From positions 4,903 to 68,902 of the forward strand of contig CABVDJ010000008.1 of NCBI GenBank assembly GCA_902497025.1: 64,000 nt of DNA, given 5' to 3'. Source of the DNA: an uncultured Collinsella sp. (lineage in GTDB: Bacteria > Actinomycetota > Coriobacteriia > Coriobacteriales > Coriobacteriaceae). The position numbers were made by a program, and so were the translations under genes. The notes beneath the pieces were generated by a model. That model worked only from the letters and a program-made list of their open reading frames with translations. It had not been told where the DNA came from and made no database searches. The stretch's first letter is position 1. The number at the start of each line of letters is the position of its first letter. Shown piece by piece: positions 55,616 to 64,000 of this stretch.

Positions 55616-56578
55616 ATGGGAAACATGACGGCGAATCAAAGGCTTACAAGTCACATTAAAGCATGCGAACGGCAGATGAGCTGCGTGTACGCACGCACGA
55701 CGGCGGAGGCAAAGCAGATTGAGCGGCGGGTGGCGGCGGGAAGTCTAGAGGCGGTCATGCCGGGGCTGTATGCGCGTCCGGATTATTGGTCCGAGCTCAA
55801 GTTTCGGCAGCGTTATCTGCATCGGGTGCGGGCCCTTGCGCAAAAGCATCCCGACTGGACGTTTTGCTCCTATACGGCGGCTGTTATCTATGGTCTTTCG
55901 GTCTCGCATGCCAATTTGACGCACATCCATATCGCCGCGGCGCCGGCGCAATCGACGACGCCCGGCTCTCAGGTGATTCGCCATCGTTATGCTCGTCAAA
56001 CACGGGCAATCCAGATGGATATTGCCGTGACCGATATCGATCAAACGATTACGGATTGCCTGGTCGATGCGTCGTTTGTCGAGGGACTGATCATTGCGGA
56101 CTCGGCGCTTCATGAGCAGCTGTTGTCGAAGGAGCATCTCGTTGAGGCAATCAACAAGCTTGGCTTAAATCGTCGCGGTGTTGTGACGGCGCGAAGTGTT
56201 GCGCGGTGTGCCGATGGCCTATCGGAAAGCGGTGGCGAGTCCAAGGCGCGTGCTCTGATGATTGAGCGCGGCTGGCAGACGCCGGAGCTGCAAGTTGAGC
56301 TGTTCGACCCAGTTGAGCCGGGACGGCCGTATCGCGTTGACTACTTGTGGCGTGTGGGCGACCAGCTGATTATCGGTGAGTTCGACGGATTCGTTAAAAG
56401 TGAGAAGGCGGCGGAGGAGGGCAAGCTCGCAAAGGCGCAATTTGACGAGCGCCAGCGCGAGTCGAGGCTTTCGATGCTCGATAACTGCAAGATTGTGCGC
56501 TTGTGCTGGGATGACCTAAGGGATCCGACAAAGCTCGATCGCAAGCTCAAGGTTGTCGGCGTGCCGCGTGCCTGCTGA
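55616..56578 (+). CDS. AbiEi-like N-terminal domain with PD-(D/E)XK-like C-terminal domain
   Basis: The 320-residue cytoplasmic protein has an N-terminal segment (about 20-70, RVAAGSLEAVMPGLYARPDYW) typical of AbiEi-family antitoxin winged helices, a middle region with SYTAAVIYGL and ITDCLVDASF, and a C-terminal part with YRVDYLWRVGDQLIIGEFDG, resembling the D-x-E-x-D/K core of DUF559/VSR-like nucleases. It could be a defence-related or repeat-associated nuclease. No AbiEii toxin partner is adjacent. The ATG at 55616 follows GGGAGGCG. GAGCGTGG arrays flank it on both sides. Its codon usage is less biased than that of its neighbours. Confidence 0.62.
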   Translation: MGNMTANQRLTSHIKACERQMSCVYARTTAEAKQIERRVAAGSLEAVMPGLYARPDYWSELKFRQRYLHRVRALAQKHPDWTFCSYTAAVIYGLSVSHANLTHIHIAAAPAQSTTPGSQVIRHRYARQTRAIQMDIAVTDIDQTITDCLVDASFVEGLIIADSALHEQLLSKEHLVEAINKLGLNRRGVVTARSVARCADGLSESGGESKARALMIERGWQTPELQVELFDPVEPGRPYRVDYLWRVGDQLIIGEFDGFVKSEKAAEEGKLAKAQFDERQRESRLSMLDNCKIVRLCWDDLRDPTKLDRKLKVVGVPRAC

Positions 56579-56603
56579 GACGGTTGCAGGGCGTTAGGCT
56601 GCA

Positions 56604-56770
56604 CGAGCGTGGAAATCCGGACGGATGAGCGTGGGAATTTAGACGCGATTTGGTTGAGCGTGGATTTTCGGACACACGAGCGTGGATTATCGGACGTTTG
56701 AATAATGAGCGTGGATAATCTCCCGTTTTTTGCCCCCGAATAGGCCCAAAGTGGGAGATTTTCCACGCTC
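56604..56770. repeat. GAGCGTGG repeat array, right of the AbiEi-like gene
   Basis: Five units begin at 56605, 56627, 56655, 56678 and 56707, most reading GAGCGTGGATTTTCGGAC or close variants. The last, GAGCGTGGATAATCTCCC, pairs with 56753-56770 in an inverted repeat (17 of 18). The same terminal inverted unit closes the left array. Confidence 0.85.
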
Positions 56771-56796
56771 ATCTTGCGGGTACGATACAACGGCAT

Positions 56797-57393
56797 TTAG
56801 GCGCTGACAATGTTGGGCAGCGGCAGATCGTGGGCGTCGGTGGGGACGTGGTCGACGCGCTGTTCGTCAAAGGCGATGCCGACGATTAGGCATTCAGGTG
56901 CAACTGTGGGCAGGTAGCGGTCGTAGCAGCCTCCGCCGTAGCCCAGGCGCGCGCCGGCGCGGTCGAAAGCCACGAGCGGCACGACAACTATGTCGAGCTC
57001 GGCGGCGGGCACGATGGGGCAGCGATTGCTGTCGATATCCGTAGCCGCGAAGGCCCGCGTGGGATGAGCGATAAACGGAGCCGTGGATACATCGCCGGCG
57101 GCGACCGCCCGCATGCACATGCGCTGGCCGCATGCGGCGGCGTCGCTTGCCGAGAGCATGCACGGATAAGCTACGCGCCAGCCACGCGCGGCGGCCGCGG
57201 CGGCAAATGCGGCGGGGTCGACTTCGGAGCCCATGGCGGCATAGACGGCAACGGTGTACGGTGCCGCGGCACCCAAGCGATCCAGCAGCTCAATGAGCCG
57301 CGCGCATACAACAGCAGACTTTGCCGCCCGAACATCCAAATCAATAGCATCGCGCCGAGCAATCACCGCCCGTCGCAACTCAGCCTTATCCAT
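56797..57393 (-). CDS. 5-formyltetrahydrofolate cyclo-ligase
   Basis: The 198-residue product converts 5-formyl-THF to 5,10-methenyl-THF with ATP. It begins with the basic helix ELRRAVIARRDAI and has the C-terminal family motif ARLGYGGGCYDRYL, where a Tyr is usually found in place of the Cys. The middle region is Ala-rich. The ATG at 57393 is chosen (GATGAGG upstream). A TTG at 57420 is the only longer start. It converges with the AbiEi-like gene across the repeat array. Confidence 0.85.
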   Translation of the reverse strand: MDKAELRRAVIARRDAIDLDVRAAKSAVVCARLIELLDRLGAAAPYTVAVYAAMGSEVDPAAFAAAAAARGWRVAYPCMLSASDAAACGQRMCMRAVAAGDVSTAPFIAHPTRAFAATDIDSNRCPIVPAAELDIVVVPLVAFDRAGARLGYGGGCYDRYLPTVAPECLIVGIAFDEQRVDHVPTDAHDLPLPNIVSA

Positions 57394-57423
57394 CCCGGCC
57401 TCATCTCCCAAACCTTCCAAAAA

Positions 57424-57447
57424 GGGACAGGTTTATTTTGGCAGGTT
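57424..57447. repeat. Short dispersed repeat GGGACAGGTTTATTTTGGCA
   Basis: An exact 24-nt match to 38090-38113. Confidence 0.75.
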
Positions 57448-57539
57448 TTATCTGGGCAAACGCGATATAGGCAGTAAAGCCACCGCAAATATGCCTGTGA
57501 ACTGCGCCCTTTGTGGTTGTTTGGGCCTATGTGTTAATG

Positions 57540-57869
57540 CTATAACGCCGCAGCGATTGCTTCAGTCACAAACTTATTGAGTGACTCACCCTTCTTTGCC
57601 GCTGCCAGCGCTGCTTGCTTGTGGAGCTCAGAGCCCGTTCTTACGTTGAACGAGCCCTTAAAAGCCCGCTCGGGTTCCTTGCCCTTCTCGGCGCAAAACT
57701 CAAGGTAATCGTCGACGGCTTCGTGGAAGCATTGCTCCACTTCTTTAGCCGTGGAGCCTTCAAATACGATTGCGTCCCTAATGCCGGTGACCATACCTGT
57801 TAGCACATGCTGTTCGGCATCGAACTCGACTGGGGCGAAATAACCCTTGTATGCCAAAACGTTACTCAT
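57540..57869 (-). CDS. hicB: HicB-family antitoxin
   Basis: The 109-residue product has the HicB partial RNase-H-like fold (YKGYFAPVEFDAEQHVLTGMV, GIRDAIVFEGSTAKEVEQCF) and a C-terminal ribbon-helix-helix region (FNVRTGSELHKQAALAAAKKGESLNKFV) that would bind its own operator. It neutralises HicA. The ATG at 57869 follows GGAGGT and overlaps the hicA stop by 8 nt. The order toxin-antitoxin is usual for this pair. Confidence 0.9.
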   Translation of the reverse strand: MSNVLAYKGYFAPVEFDAEQHVLTGMVTGIRDAIVFEGSTAKEVEQCFHEAVDDYLEFCAEKGKEPERAFKGSFNVRTGSELHKQAALAAAKKGESLNKFVTEAIAAAL

Positions 57870-58125
57870 GACTACCTCCGACACCTTGCAGAAATCGAAC
57901 GATGTTTCGAATGGTCCCCGCTGTCAATTCGTCAGATGGATGTGGTGCGTGCATTACGAATATCCTGCCATCTGATGGCCTGTAGAAGCGAATGCGCGAT
58001 CCGGATGTCTTGCCTTTGTTGTCCATTTCAAAGCCATATGAAGCCATGACTTTTAAAAAATCGGTATACCGATACGTTGAAGGGCAGCTAAGCAGTTGGG
58101 CGATGAGTTTATCGGTCCGAGTCAT
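57862..58125 (-). CDS. hicA: HicA-family mRNA interferase toxin
   Basis: The 87-residue product has a double-stranded RNA-binding-like fold typical of HicA: SGSRIRFYRPSDGRIFVMHAPHPS as two adjacent motifs, then LTAGTIRNIVRFL. In many HicA proteins the catalytic His is in a GSHH motif. Here the loop reads GSRIRF and His residues lie in the later HAPHPS segment, as in another well-known branch. The start follows GTGAGGTGGG. Two TATAGAACA words (58188-58196 and 58205-58213) lie upstream and may be the HicB operator. Confidence 0.88.
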   Translation of the reverse strand: MTRTDKLIAQLLSCPSTYRYTDFLKVMASYGFEMDNKGKTSGSRIRFYRPSDGRIFVMHAPHPSDELTAGTIRNIVRFLQGVGGSHE

Positions 58126-58187
58126 CCCACCTCACATTCTGCAACCATATCCTAGTTGCAATTTAAGTCCGATGCAAGCACCCTTAC

Positions 58188-58213
58188 TATAGAACATGTG
58201 TACGTATAGAACA
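58188..58213. promoter_or_regulatory. Direct repeat TATAGAACA upstream of hicAB
   Basis: Two identical 9-nt words, 17 nt apart start to start (58188-58196 and 58205-58213), lie in the expected hicA promoter about 65-90 nt before the start codon. Confidence 0.5.
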
Positions 58214-58346
58214 AGTGTTCGAACCAACACAAAGGCACCTGTGAACTGCGCCCCTTTGCGGTGGTTTGGGCTGAATGTTGCGCAACAAGGGTTGCATTTT
58301 TGGGTTTACCTTCATGGTGGAAGGAATGAACCGAAAGGAGCCCGCC

Positions 58347-60002
58347 ATGTTTTGTCGCTCGTGTGGCACGCCGCTTGTCGACGACGCCCTCTTTTGCCCC
58401 GTATGCGGCGCACCCGTAGCACCCGACCAGGTCGCGGCCACGCAGCAACCCCAGCCTGCCGCACCAGCTCCCCAGCAATACGTGCCCGTGCAGCAGCCCG
58501 CGCGGCGCAAGCGTTCCAAGAAGCCCCTCATCGCTCTCGCCGCGGCACTTGTCGTGGCGGCGGGCATCGGCGGTGGCGCGCTGTTCTACTTCACCCAGAT
58601 TGCGACCACGCCCATCGACGAGAAAACCTTCCCGGACAGCGGCATGCGTGCGCTTGTCTCGACCAAGTACGACACTAACGGTGACGGCCGCATCTCACGC
58701 GACGAGGCCAAGGCGGTGACGTCGGTCGAGCTGGACGGCATCGCGTCGACGCAGGGCCTGGGCAAGGTGTTCCCCAACGTTACCAGTGTGGAATATGGCG
58801 GGGACAAACTCGTCAACCTGGACCTCTCGGGCTGCGGTGACCTCAAGACCGTCGAGCTTAACTCGGCAAGCAACGTCACTGTCGTTAACCTGGACGGTTG
58901 CGACAACATCGAGAAGCTCGATCTTTCAAATGCCGCGGAGCTCAAAAGCGTCGATCTTTCGGGCAAAAAGAAGCTCGCCACGTTGGCGCTGCCGCAGGAT
59001 ACGAAGGTCAGCGGCGTTAAGGATACGCAGCTCGAGGAGTTGTGGCTGCCGGTGTACTACGAGGGTACCGACGAGGACGGTGTGCACGGCAGCACGTATG
59101 AGATTGAGCGCGACGAGGACGGCTATGTTACGGGGTATACGAGCAGCCTCAAACAGGGTGGTGGCATGGGCTACGACGTCGAGCACGACGAGTCGCATCG
59201 CATTTCGGAAATAGCGGAAGTTCGCTCGGGTGACTACGAAGATGAAAACATGTTCACGTACGATGCCGACGGAAACCTGACGCGCATCGATTGCGACGCC
59301 GCTATTGGTGATGCGTCGACCTCCACGACGTTTACCTACGATGCCGACGGAAGCCTGATCAACAAGACGACCCACGCAGGCTACGGCGAGAGTGCGAGTA
59401 CGTATGTCTACCAGGGCGGCAACCTAGTGTCCGACAGCGAGACCGGTCCGGGCAATCCTCGCACGGTCGTCTATTCGTACGGATATGACAGCGGCCGCGT
59501 GACGTCCTTTACGACGGACTGCCAGGGTGACACCGTGGGCACGAGATGGACGCTGACGCTGAATTACGAGTACGACAAGGAGGGTAATATTACGCGCATC
59601 TCGCCCGTGGCCTATGACACACACGGTAACGATTATGGTTCACTGAGTTCGTTTTCCACGGTTAATTACTCGTACAGTGGCGGCAAACTCGACCGGATCG
59701 ATTCCACGCGCGATGGATATGCGGAGTTCTATTACGACGAGCACGGCAATCTGACGGCGGTCGATGAGTACACCGATGGCGGTTCGGATGACGAGTTTGA
59801 GTTTGAGCACGAGATCGAGTACCAGCGGTACTTCTGCAATAAGAGTGAGAAGAATAAGCCGGAGGAGTGGATCCGCCTGGATTCGAAGTACGACGTCTGC
59901 AACGGCAGCTGGGTCAACACCTCATCGTCTCGCAAAGAGCGCTTTGTGAGTCTGTATCAGCTCAATCCGCTGAAGGCGCAACTCGATCCGTTCCACAAGT
60001 AA
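58347..60002 (+). CDS. Zinc-ribbon membrane protein with LRR-like and YD-repeat-like domains
   Basis: The 551-residue product starts with a zinc ribbon (Cys 3, 6, 17, 20), a Pro/Gln/Ala linker, basic residues and one membrane helix (ALAAALVVAAGIGGGALFYF, about 60-80). The outer part has a Ca-binding-like DTNGDGRISRDEA, short leucine-rich repeats (VNLDLSGCGDLKTVEL, IEKLDLSNAAELKSVDL) and then YD-type repeats (FTYDADGNLTRID, FTYDADGSLINKT, FYYDEHGNLTAVD). It is probably a surface protein. The function is unknown. The ATG at 58347 follows AAAGGAG, and earlier in-frame starts lack a site. Confidence 0.75.
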   Translation: MFCRSCGTPLVDDALFCPVCGAPVAPDQVAATQQPQPAAPAPQQYVPVQQPARRKRSKKPLIALAAALVVAAGIGGGALFYFTQIATTPIDEKTFPDSGMRALVSTKYDTNGDGRISRDEAKAVTSVELDGIASTQGLGKVFPNVTSVEYGGDKLVNLDLSGCGDLKTVELNSASNVTVVNLDGCDNIEKLDLSNAAELKSVDLSGKKKLATLALPQDTKVSGVKDTQLEELWLPVYYEGTDEDGVHGSTYEIERDEDGYVTGYTSSLKQGGGMGYDVEHDESHRISEIAEVRSGDYEDENMFTYDADGNLTRIDCDAAIGDASTSTTFTYDADGSLINKTTHAGYGESASTYVYQGGNLVSDSETGPGNPRTVVYSYGYDSGRVTSFTTDCQGDTVGTRWTLTLNYEYDKEGNITRISPVAYDTHGNDYGSLSSFSTVNYSYSGGKLDRIDSTRDGYAEFYYDEHGNLTAVDEYTDGGSDDEFEFEHEIEYQRYFCNKSEKNKPEEWIRLDSKYDVCNGSWVNTSSSRKERFVSLYQLNPLKAQLDPFHK

Positions 60003-60014
60003 CGACCAGCCGCA

Positions 60015-60054
60015 AACCACCACAAAGGTGCCTGTCCCCTTTGTGGTGGTTTTG
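60015..60054. terminator. Bidirectional terminator between convergent genes
   Basis: AAACCACCACAAAGG pairs with CCTTTGTGGTGGTTT around TGCCTGTCC, with T-runs on either strand. Fragments of the same CACAAAGG / CCCTTTGTGG unit recur near 57490 and 58228. Confidence 0.8.
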
Positions 60055-60064
60055 CTTGCTGTGG

Positions 60065-63000
60065 CTAGCCCAGCAGGTCGACTACGTTGAAGTTGGCGTT
60101 GCTCTTGGCGATGACGTCTCGGCCGCCAAAGACGCAGGCCGGCGACTCGGCTGCGATGCGCGTTACGTCGGCGCCGAGCGAGCGCAGCTCACCGGGCGTG
60201 GCGGCGAGCATCTGGGCGCGACGCTCCTCGCGCGCGTGCGGATCGAGCCCGGCCAGGTAGGTCGTGTTGCGGCGCTTGGTGAGCGCGTACGGCTTCACCG
60301 GCGCGTCCATGCCGCTCACGCAGCTCACGATAAAGCCCTCAAAGGCGGCCTCGTCGGGCTCAAAGCTGCCGAGCCACTCACCGGCGCGCTCCACACGCTC
60401 AATCGAGGGGTCGATCGCCGGGTCGCGGTAGGTGTAGAACGCCGTCTGGCGCTCGCCGGCTGCGCGGAATCCGCAGCCGTACGCACCGCCCTTCACGCGG
60501 ATCTCGTTCCACAGGTAGTCGTAGGAGAGCGCGTTGGCGGCAACCGCCCAGGCGCCCGTCACGTCAATGCCCAGACGACGCGGGTCGCATGCGCTTGCCG
60601 CAAAGCAGATGTCGCTGGGGATGACGAAAGCCTCGTGGCGGTCGCACGGCGTCGGCACCACGAGCGCGTCGCGGCCGGCATCGGCGCCGTCGCCCGCGCC
60701 CAGCCCCAGGTCGCCCGCGGCATCCCAGTACGCGTTAAAGTCCTCATCGCTGCCGGTAAAGCTCGCCATGCAGCCGTCGGTCACAAAGATGCGGTCTGCC
60801 AGCGCGGCAAGCTTGGCGCGCAGGTCGTCCAGTCGCTCGTCAAAGTGCTCGAGCAGATCGCGCAGGAACAGATAGAAGTCCACGCCCGAAAGTTGCTCGC
60901 GCACCACGGCCGAAGGCGAGCTGTAGCTCATCGCGCGACCGAGCGCCGCCGAGTGACCGTTGTTGATAAAGCCCTGCTCAAGCCCAATGCGAATCTGCGC
61001 GAGCACGTCGCGCACGCGGTCGGCGTCGGCATCGAGCAATAGCGTGCTCGACCACACCTCGCGCGGCAGGCTCGCCAGCGCGTCGATCTTTTCGGACAGG
61101 GCGCCGGCGCTCACCAGCAGGTAGGGGCGCACGCCGTCCACGTCGGGCTGTGTCATGACCTCGGTCGTAAAGCTCAAAAAGCCCAGCTTGCCGGCGAGCA
61201 GGTTGTCGAGCTCCTCGGCCGAATGCTCGCGCGTGGGCAGCTGCTTGAGCAGGCGGCAGAGCAGCGTCACATAGGGCAGGTCCTCAAACGCGACGCAGCT
61301 CAGGTCGAAGTACTGCATGGCGTAGGCCAGACGGTTGGTGGGGATGTCGTGGCGCAGGCAGGGGATGGGCGCGGTCGTGTCCACGACCAGCGGCGGCTCG
61401 GGGCGCGCCTCGCCAATGTCGGACACGCGCAGGCGCGGCAGCGTGGCCTTGGCCTCGGGCGTGTCCTCGGCCTCCTGCGCGGCACGCAGTACGGCCGTGC
61501 GCTCGACCACGTCGGCCAGCTCGGCATCAGTCATGGCATCGCGCTTGGCAGCCAGCTCGGCAGCTTCGGCGCCCTCCGAGCCGGCGCTGGCGTCCACTGG
61601 CACCAGCTCGACCAGCGCCATGTGGTCGTTTTGCAGCACCAGCTCGCGCAGCAGGTCCTCAAAGTAGCTGCTGTCCAGCTCGCCGCGCAGCTCCTCGTAC
61701 ACCGGGCCGTACTTGAGCGCCAGCGTCGCAGCGTCGTCATCGTAGAGCCACGTGCTCAGCGCGTCGCACGCAATGGCCACGCCGTCGGCGATGCCATAGT
61801 CGCGCTGGCGCAGGTCGTACTCATTGCTGCTGATGATAGCTTCCAGGCGCTCGCGCGGAACGCCGTGCTCGCACAGGTCGCGGCAGGCGTCCTGGAACAC
61901 GCGACGCAGCTCGCGCGCCACGCCGGGCTGCGCGTTTTGCAGCATGATGAGCTCGTAGGGCTGCAGGCACTCGGCCGCGGTGTAGCTCACCACGTTGCCG
62001 CCCAGGCCCGCCGCCAGAATTGCCTTCTTAACTGGGGCCTCGTTGGAGCCCAGCAACGCCTCGAACAAGATATCCGCCGCGATCGTGCGCTTGCGGTCGA
62101 GCGCACTGCCTAGCACCAGGCCCAGGCCCACCAGGGCGTTCTCGGGCGTGGTGGCCATCTCGACGCGCTTATACTCGCAGGTCACAGGCACCTGCGCGTC
62201 CAGCGGATTGGGCGCCAGCGCGGACGGGTCCTCACCGGCGGCAACGGCGGCGTCCATGCGGCGGCTCGCGGCACTCGACTGCGACAGATAGCGCTCGTCC
62301 AAAAAGGCCAGGGCGCGATCTACGTCCAGGTCGCCGTAGAGCGTGATGTAGGAGTTGGAAGGATTGTAGTGGCGTGCGTGCGTGTCCAGGAACTGCTCGT
62401 AGGTGAGCGCGGGAATCGCGCGCGGGTCGCCGCCGCTCTCGTGCGCATAGGCGGTGTCGGGATAGAGCGCGGCGTTGACGGCGTCGTCCAGCACGCTCAT
62501 GGGGTCGGACAGCGCGCCCTTCATCTCGTTGAACACCACGCCGTTATAACGCAGCGTGCCCTCGCGCAGGCTCGCGGAGCTGCCGCCCTCGTCCTCGACG
62601 CCCTTCGGCAGGTCCAGCTCGTAATGCCAGCCCTCCTGCTCAAAAATGGTGGGCTTGGTGTAGATGGCCGGGTTGAACACCGCGTTCAGGTACACGTCCA
62701 TCAGGTTGTACAGATCCTGCTCGTTGGTGGTGGCAACGGGGTAGATGGTCTTGTCGGGGTAGGTCATGGCGTTGAGGAACGTCTGCATGGAGCTCTTGAT
62801 CAGGTCGACAAACGGCTCCTTGACGGGAAACTTGGCCGATCCGCACAGCACCGAGTGCTCAAGAATATGGAACACGCCGGTGGAATCGGCCGGCGGCGTC
62901 TTAAAGCCAATGGCAAAGGCCTTGTTCTCATCGTCGCATGCCAGGTACAGCAGGCGCGCGCCCGATGCGGTGTGGCGCAGCACGTAGGCGTCCGAGTCGA

Positions 63001-63106
63001 GCTCGGGCACGGTCTCGCAGCGCTCGACGGCAAAACCGTGGCAGGTGGTACCGGGCACCAGCAGCGCGGCGGCAGCGGCGCGCGGGTCGGTTGAGGTGGT
63101 GGGCAT
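60065..63106 (-). CDS. M16C-family metalloprotease (PreP/insulinase-like)
   Basis: The 1013-residue zinc protease has the inverted motif HILEH (His80, Glu83, His84) with the distal Glu expected near EQEGWHYEL. Two M16 halves are followed by the long M16C-associated linker, as in presequence protease, which degrades oligopeptides inside a closed chamber. No signal peptide is visible, so it is likely cytoplasmic. The ATG at 63106 follows AAAGGAG. The upstream open frame to 63295 is non-coding. It converges on the YD-repeat gene across a shared terminator. Confidence 0.92.
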   Translation of the reverse strand: MPTTSTDPRAAAAALLVPGTTCHGFAVERCETVPELDSDAYVLRHTASGARLLYLACDDENKAFAIGFKTPPADSTGVFHILEHSVLCGSAKFPVKEPFVDLIKSSMQTFLNAMTYPDKTIYPVATTNEQDLYNLMDVYLNAVFNPAIYTKPTIFEQEGWHYELDLPKGVEDEGGSSASLREGTLRYNGVVFNEMKGALSDPMSVLDDAVNAALYPDTAYAHESGGDPRAIPALTYEQFLDTHARHYNPSNSYITLYGDLDVDRALAFLDERYLSQSSAASRRMDAAVAAGEDPSALAPNPLDAQVPVTCEYKRVEMATTPENALVGLGLVLGSALDRKRTIAADILFEALLGSNEAPVKKAILAAGLGGNVVSYTAAECLQPYELIMLQNAQPGVARELRRVFQDACRDLCEHGVPRERLEAIISSNEYDLRQRDYGIADGVAIACDALSTWLYDDDAATLALKYGPVYEELRGELDSSYFEDLLRELVLQNDHMALVELVPVDASAGSEGAEAAELAAKRDAMTDAELADVVERTAVLRAAQEAEDTPEAKATLPRLRVSDIGEARPEPPLVVDTTAPIPCLRHDIPTNRLAYAMQYFDLSCVAFEDLPYVTLLCRLLKQLPTREHSAEELDNLLAGKLGFLSFTTEVMTQPDVDGVRPYLLVSAGALSEKIDALASLPREVWSSTLLLDADADRVRDVLAQIRIGLEQGFINNGHSAALGRAMSYSSPSAVVREQLSGVDFYLFLRDLLEHFDERLDDLRAKLAALADRIFVTDGCMASFTGSDEDFNAYWDAAGDLGLGAGDGADAGRDALVVPTPCDRHEAFVIPSDICFAASACDPRRLGIDVTGAWAVAANALSYDYLWNEIRVKGGAYGCGFRAAGERQTAFYTYRDPAIDPSIERVERAGEWLGSFEPDEAAFEGFIVSCVSGMDAPVKPYALTKRRNTTYLAGLDPHAREERRAQMLAATPGELRSLGADVTRIAAESPACVFGGRDVIAKSNANFNVVDLLG

Positions 63107-63945
63107 ATGCAGTCTCCTTTGACGCCCCAGCGGGGGCGAATCGAGTCGAATCCTCGAGAGTATACCCATATGGAGCCGCGGCTCTGCGGCGAACTGAAGA
63201 CGATGCTGGCGGATTGGGCATAGGCCTCGCGTGCCCGCCGAATGAGCGTGGATTTTCGGATGAAATAATCCGTCGCAGGTCCAAATGCCGTCCAATTATC
63301 CACTCCCGCACACCTTTCGCCTCCAACCGTGAGATGAGAGATAGACGAGAGACGTATACGAAAGATGGCTGTACAGCAAAGAGTCAAACAATTAATAGTG
63401 TTGTTTGGTTGGTGATTGTTTTTTCAGTAAAAAACACTTACGAATAAAGCAAGTTGCAAACAGCTGCCCCCTTATTTCGTGCTCATTTTTAAGGCGAGAA
63501 ATTGCCTCCATATGATCGGACGAGTTTCAACGATTGCGATTTAGTATTTGGCGCGGATGCGGTCGATTCCGATGAAACGCTAGTTGACCACGCGGTAGAT
63601 TGCGCTTTCTCCCAGACGCCCCGGCAATGCGCAATAAGCCAGATAACGAAGCGATTGCCGGTGCGTCTATCCATAGGGAATTCCTGGAAAGCTTCTGCAG
63701 ACAGTCAAAAGATTCGTCGGCCCCAAGCGGATTAAAGGTATTTGCATAAGACGTCATTTAACTAGAGACGATGCATATTGAATCGTTCAATGAACTTGCA
63801 CGCTGTGTCCAACAACGCCGATTGTTGTTTTAAGGGGCTTGATGAGAGAACAGAACCAAAATAACACTTGCATAGTTAGTTATATAAGGTATTATAACGT
63901 TATGGGATGAATGAAGGGTTCATCCAAGTGAGTTAGGAGTAAGGG
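63107..63945. other. Long intergenic region without a supported gene
   Basis: A single GAGCGTGGATTTTCGGA unit lies at 63245. The stretch 63300-63900 is A+T-rich. Frames at 63502-63735 (plus) and 63527-63757 (minus) lack ribosome binding sites and recognisable motifs, and could be decayed coding sequence. The promoter of the last gene, with ATTATAACGTTATG at 63891-63904, is at the right end. Confidence 0.4.
63891..63905. promoter_or_regulatory. ATAACGTTAT candidate operator/promoter
   Basis: ATTATAACGTTATGG contains the palindrome ATAACGTTAT, matching the ACGTTATA words before the PTS operon, EamA gene and GntR 2. It is about 40 nt before the next start codon. Confidence 0.45.
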
Positions 63946-64000
63946 ATGTTCAATTTCGATGAGCCTCGTTACGAGAAGGTTGTGAGCGATGCCCTCGCTC
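63946..64000 (+). CDS. Start of a CDS cut by the window edge (possibly SIS-domain)
   Basis: The ATG at 63946 follows TAGGAGTAAGGG and opens MFNFDEPRYEKVVSDALA, 18 residues before the window ends. This start resembles SIS-domain proteins of sugar-amine loci, and the shared ATAACGTTAT motif upstream agrees, but 18 residues are too few for a firm call. Confidence 0.4.
   Translation, partial: MFNFDEPRYEKVVSDALA

Noticed and set aside
55203..56770. A CRISPR array at the GAGCGTGG repeats
   Set aside because: Units are degenerate and spacing is irregular (22-29 nt start to start). There are no spacer-length gaps and no cas genes.
63489..63757. Short frames on both strands in the final intergenic region
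   Set aside because: No ribosome binding site, no motif, and frames of similar length on both strands. At best decayed coding sequence.

Overview
The window looks like the chromosome of a gut actinobacterium of the Coriobacteriia, most likely a Collinsella species. This is an inference from the high-G+C anaerobic gene set (pyruvate:ferredoxin oxidoreductase, rubrerythrin, an Rrf2-type regulator, mannose-family PTS), from GntR/SIS-domain sugar-amine modules, and from many short dispersed intergenic repeats. No rRNA gene is present to fix the species.

The first 3 kb differs from the rest. It is visibly A+T-richer and holds a truncated ABC-transporter ATPase, an IS110-type transposase remnant, and a minus-strand peptide locus. 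That locus has a radical SAM/SPASM maturase (1586-2944), two paralogous cysteine-rich precursor peptides (1213-1416 and 1003-1182), and a 35-residue hydrophobic protein (817-924). Each precursor shares the leader start MKHIHP and carries six Cys-Xn-Asp modules. This is the layout of a thioether-forming RiPP (ranthipeptide-like) system, and it is the main discovery candidate of the window.

From 3.5 to 22.7 kb lie housekeeping and amino-acid/energy genes: an FHA protein, nifJ, carbamate kinase, a C39-like peptidase, an APC permease and an amidohydrolase. Two LytS/LytTR-type two-component systems bracket a zinc-dependent phospholipase C-like protein, a UMF1 transporter and a glycosyltransferase, and a YfcE-like phosphoesterase follows. 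From 22.7 to 38.1 kb there is tRNA-Asp, an Rrf2 regulator, a MutY-like glycosylase, rubrerythrin, two unknown membrane proteins, rmuC, an ABC exporter with a frameshifted tail, nth, mfd, a PAP2 phosphatase, a threonine aldolase-like enzyme and a GNAT acetyltransferase.

From 38.1 to 52.7 kb is a sugar-amine utilisation region: three GntR/UTRA regulators, three SIS-domain isomerase/deglycase-like enzymes, a mannose-family PTS (IIAB, IIC, IID), a HAD phosphatase, an EamA exporter and a YitT protein, with recQ inserted. A further CDS starts at the right edge. From 53 to 63 kb are a frameshifted lactate/malate-type dehydrogenase, metA, an AbiEi-like/PD-(D/E)XK-like protein flanked by repeat arrays, 5-formyl-THF cyclo-ligase, a hicAB toxin-antitoxin pair, a zinc-ribbon/YD-repeat membrane protein and an M16C metalloprotease.

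The intergenic regions are unusually structured. A roughly 130-nt element occurs three times with compensatory changes in two stems, a second hairpin family occurs twice, and several long inverted repeats stand alone. GAGCGTGG-type arrays and GGGGACGTTC-type palindromes are also dispersed.
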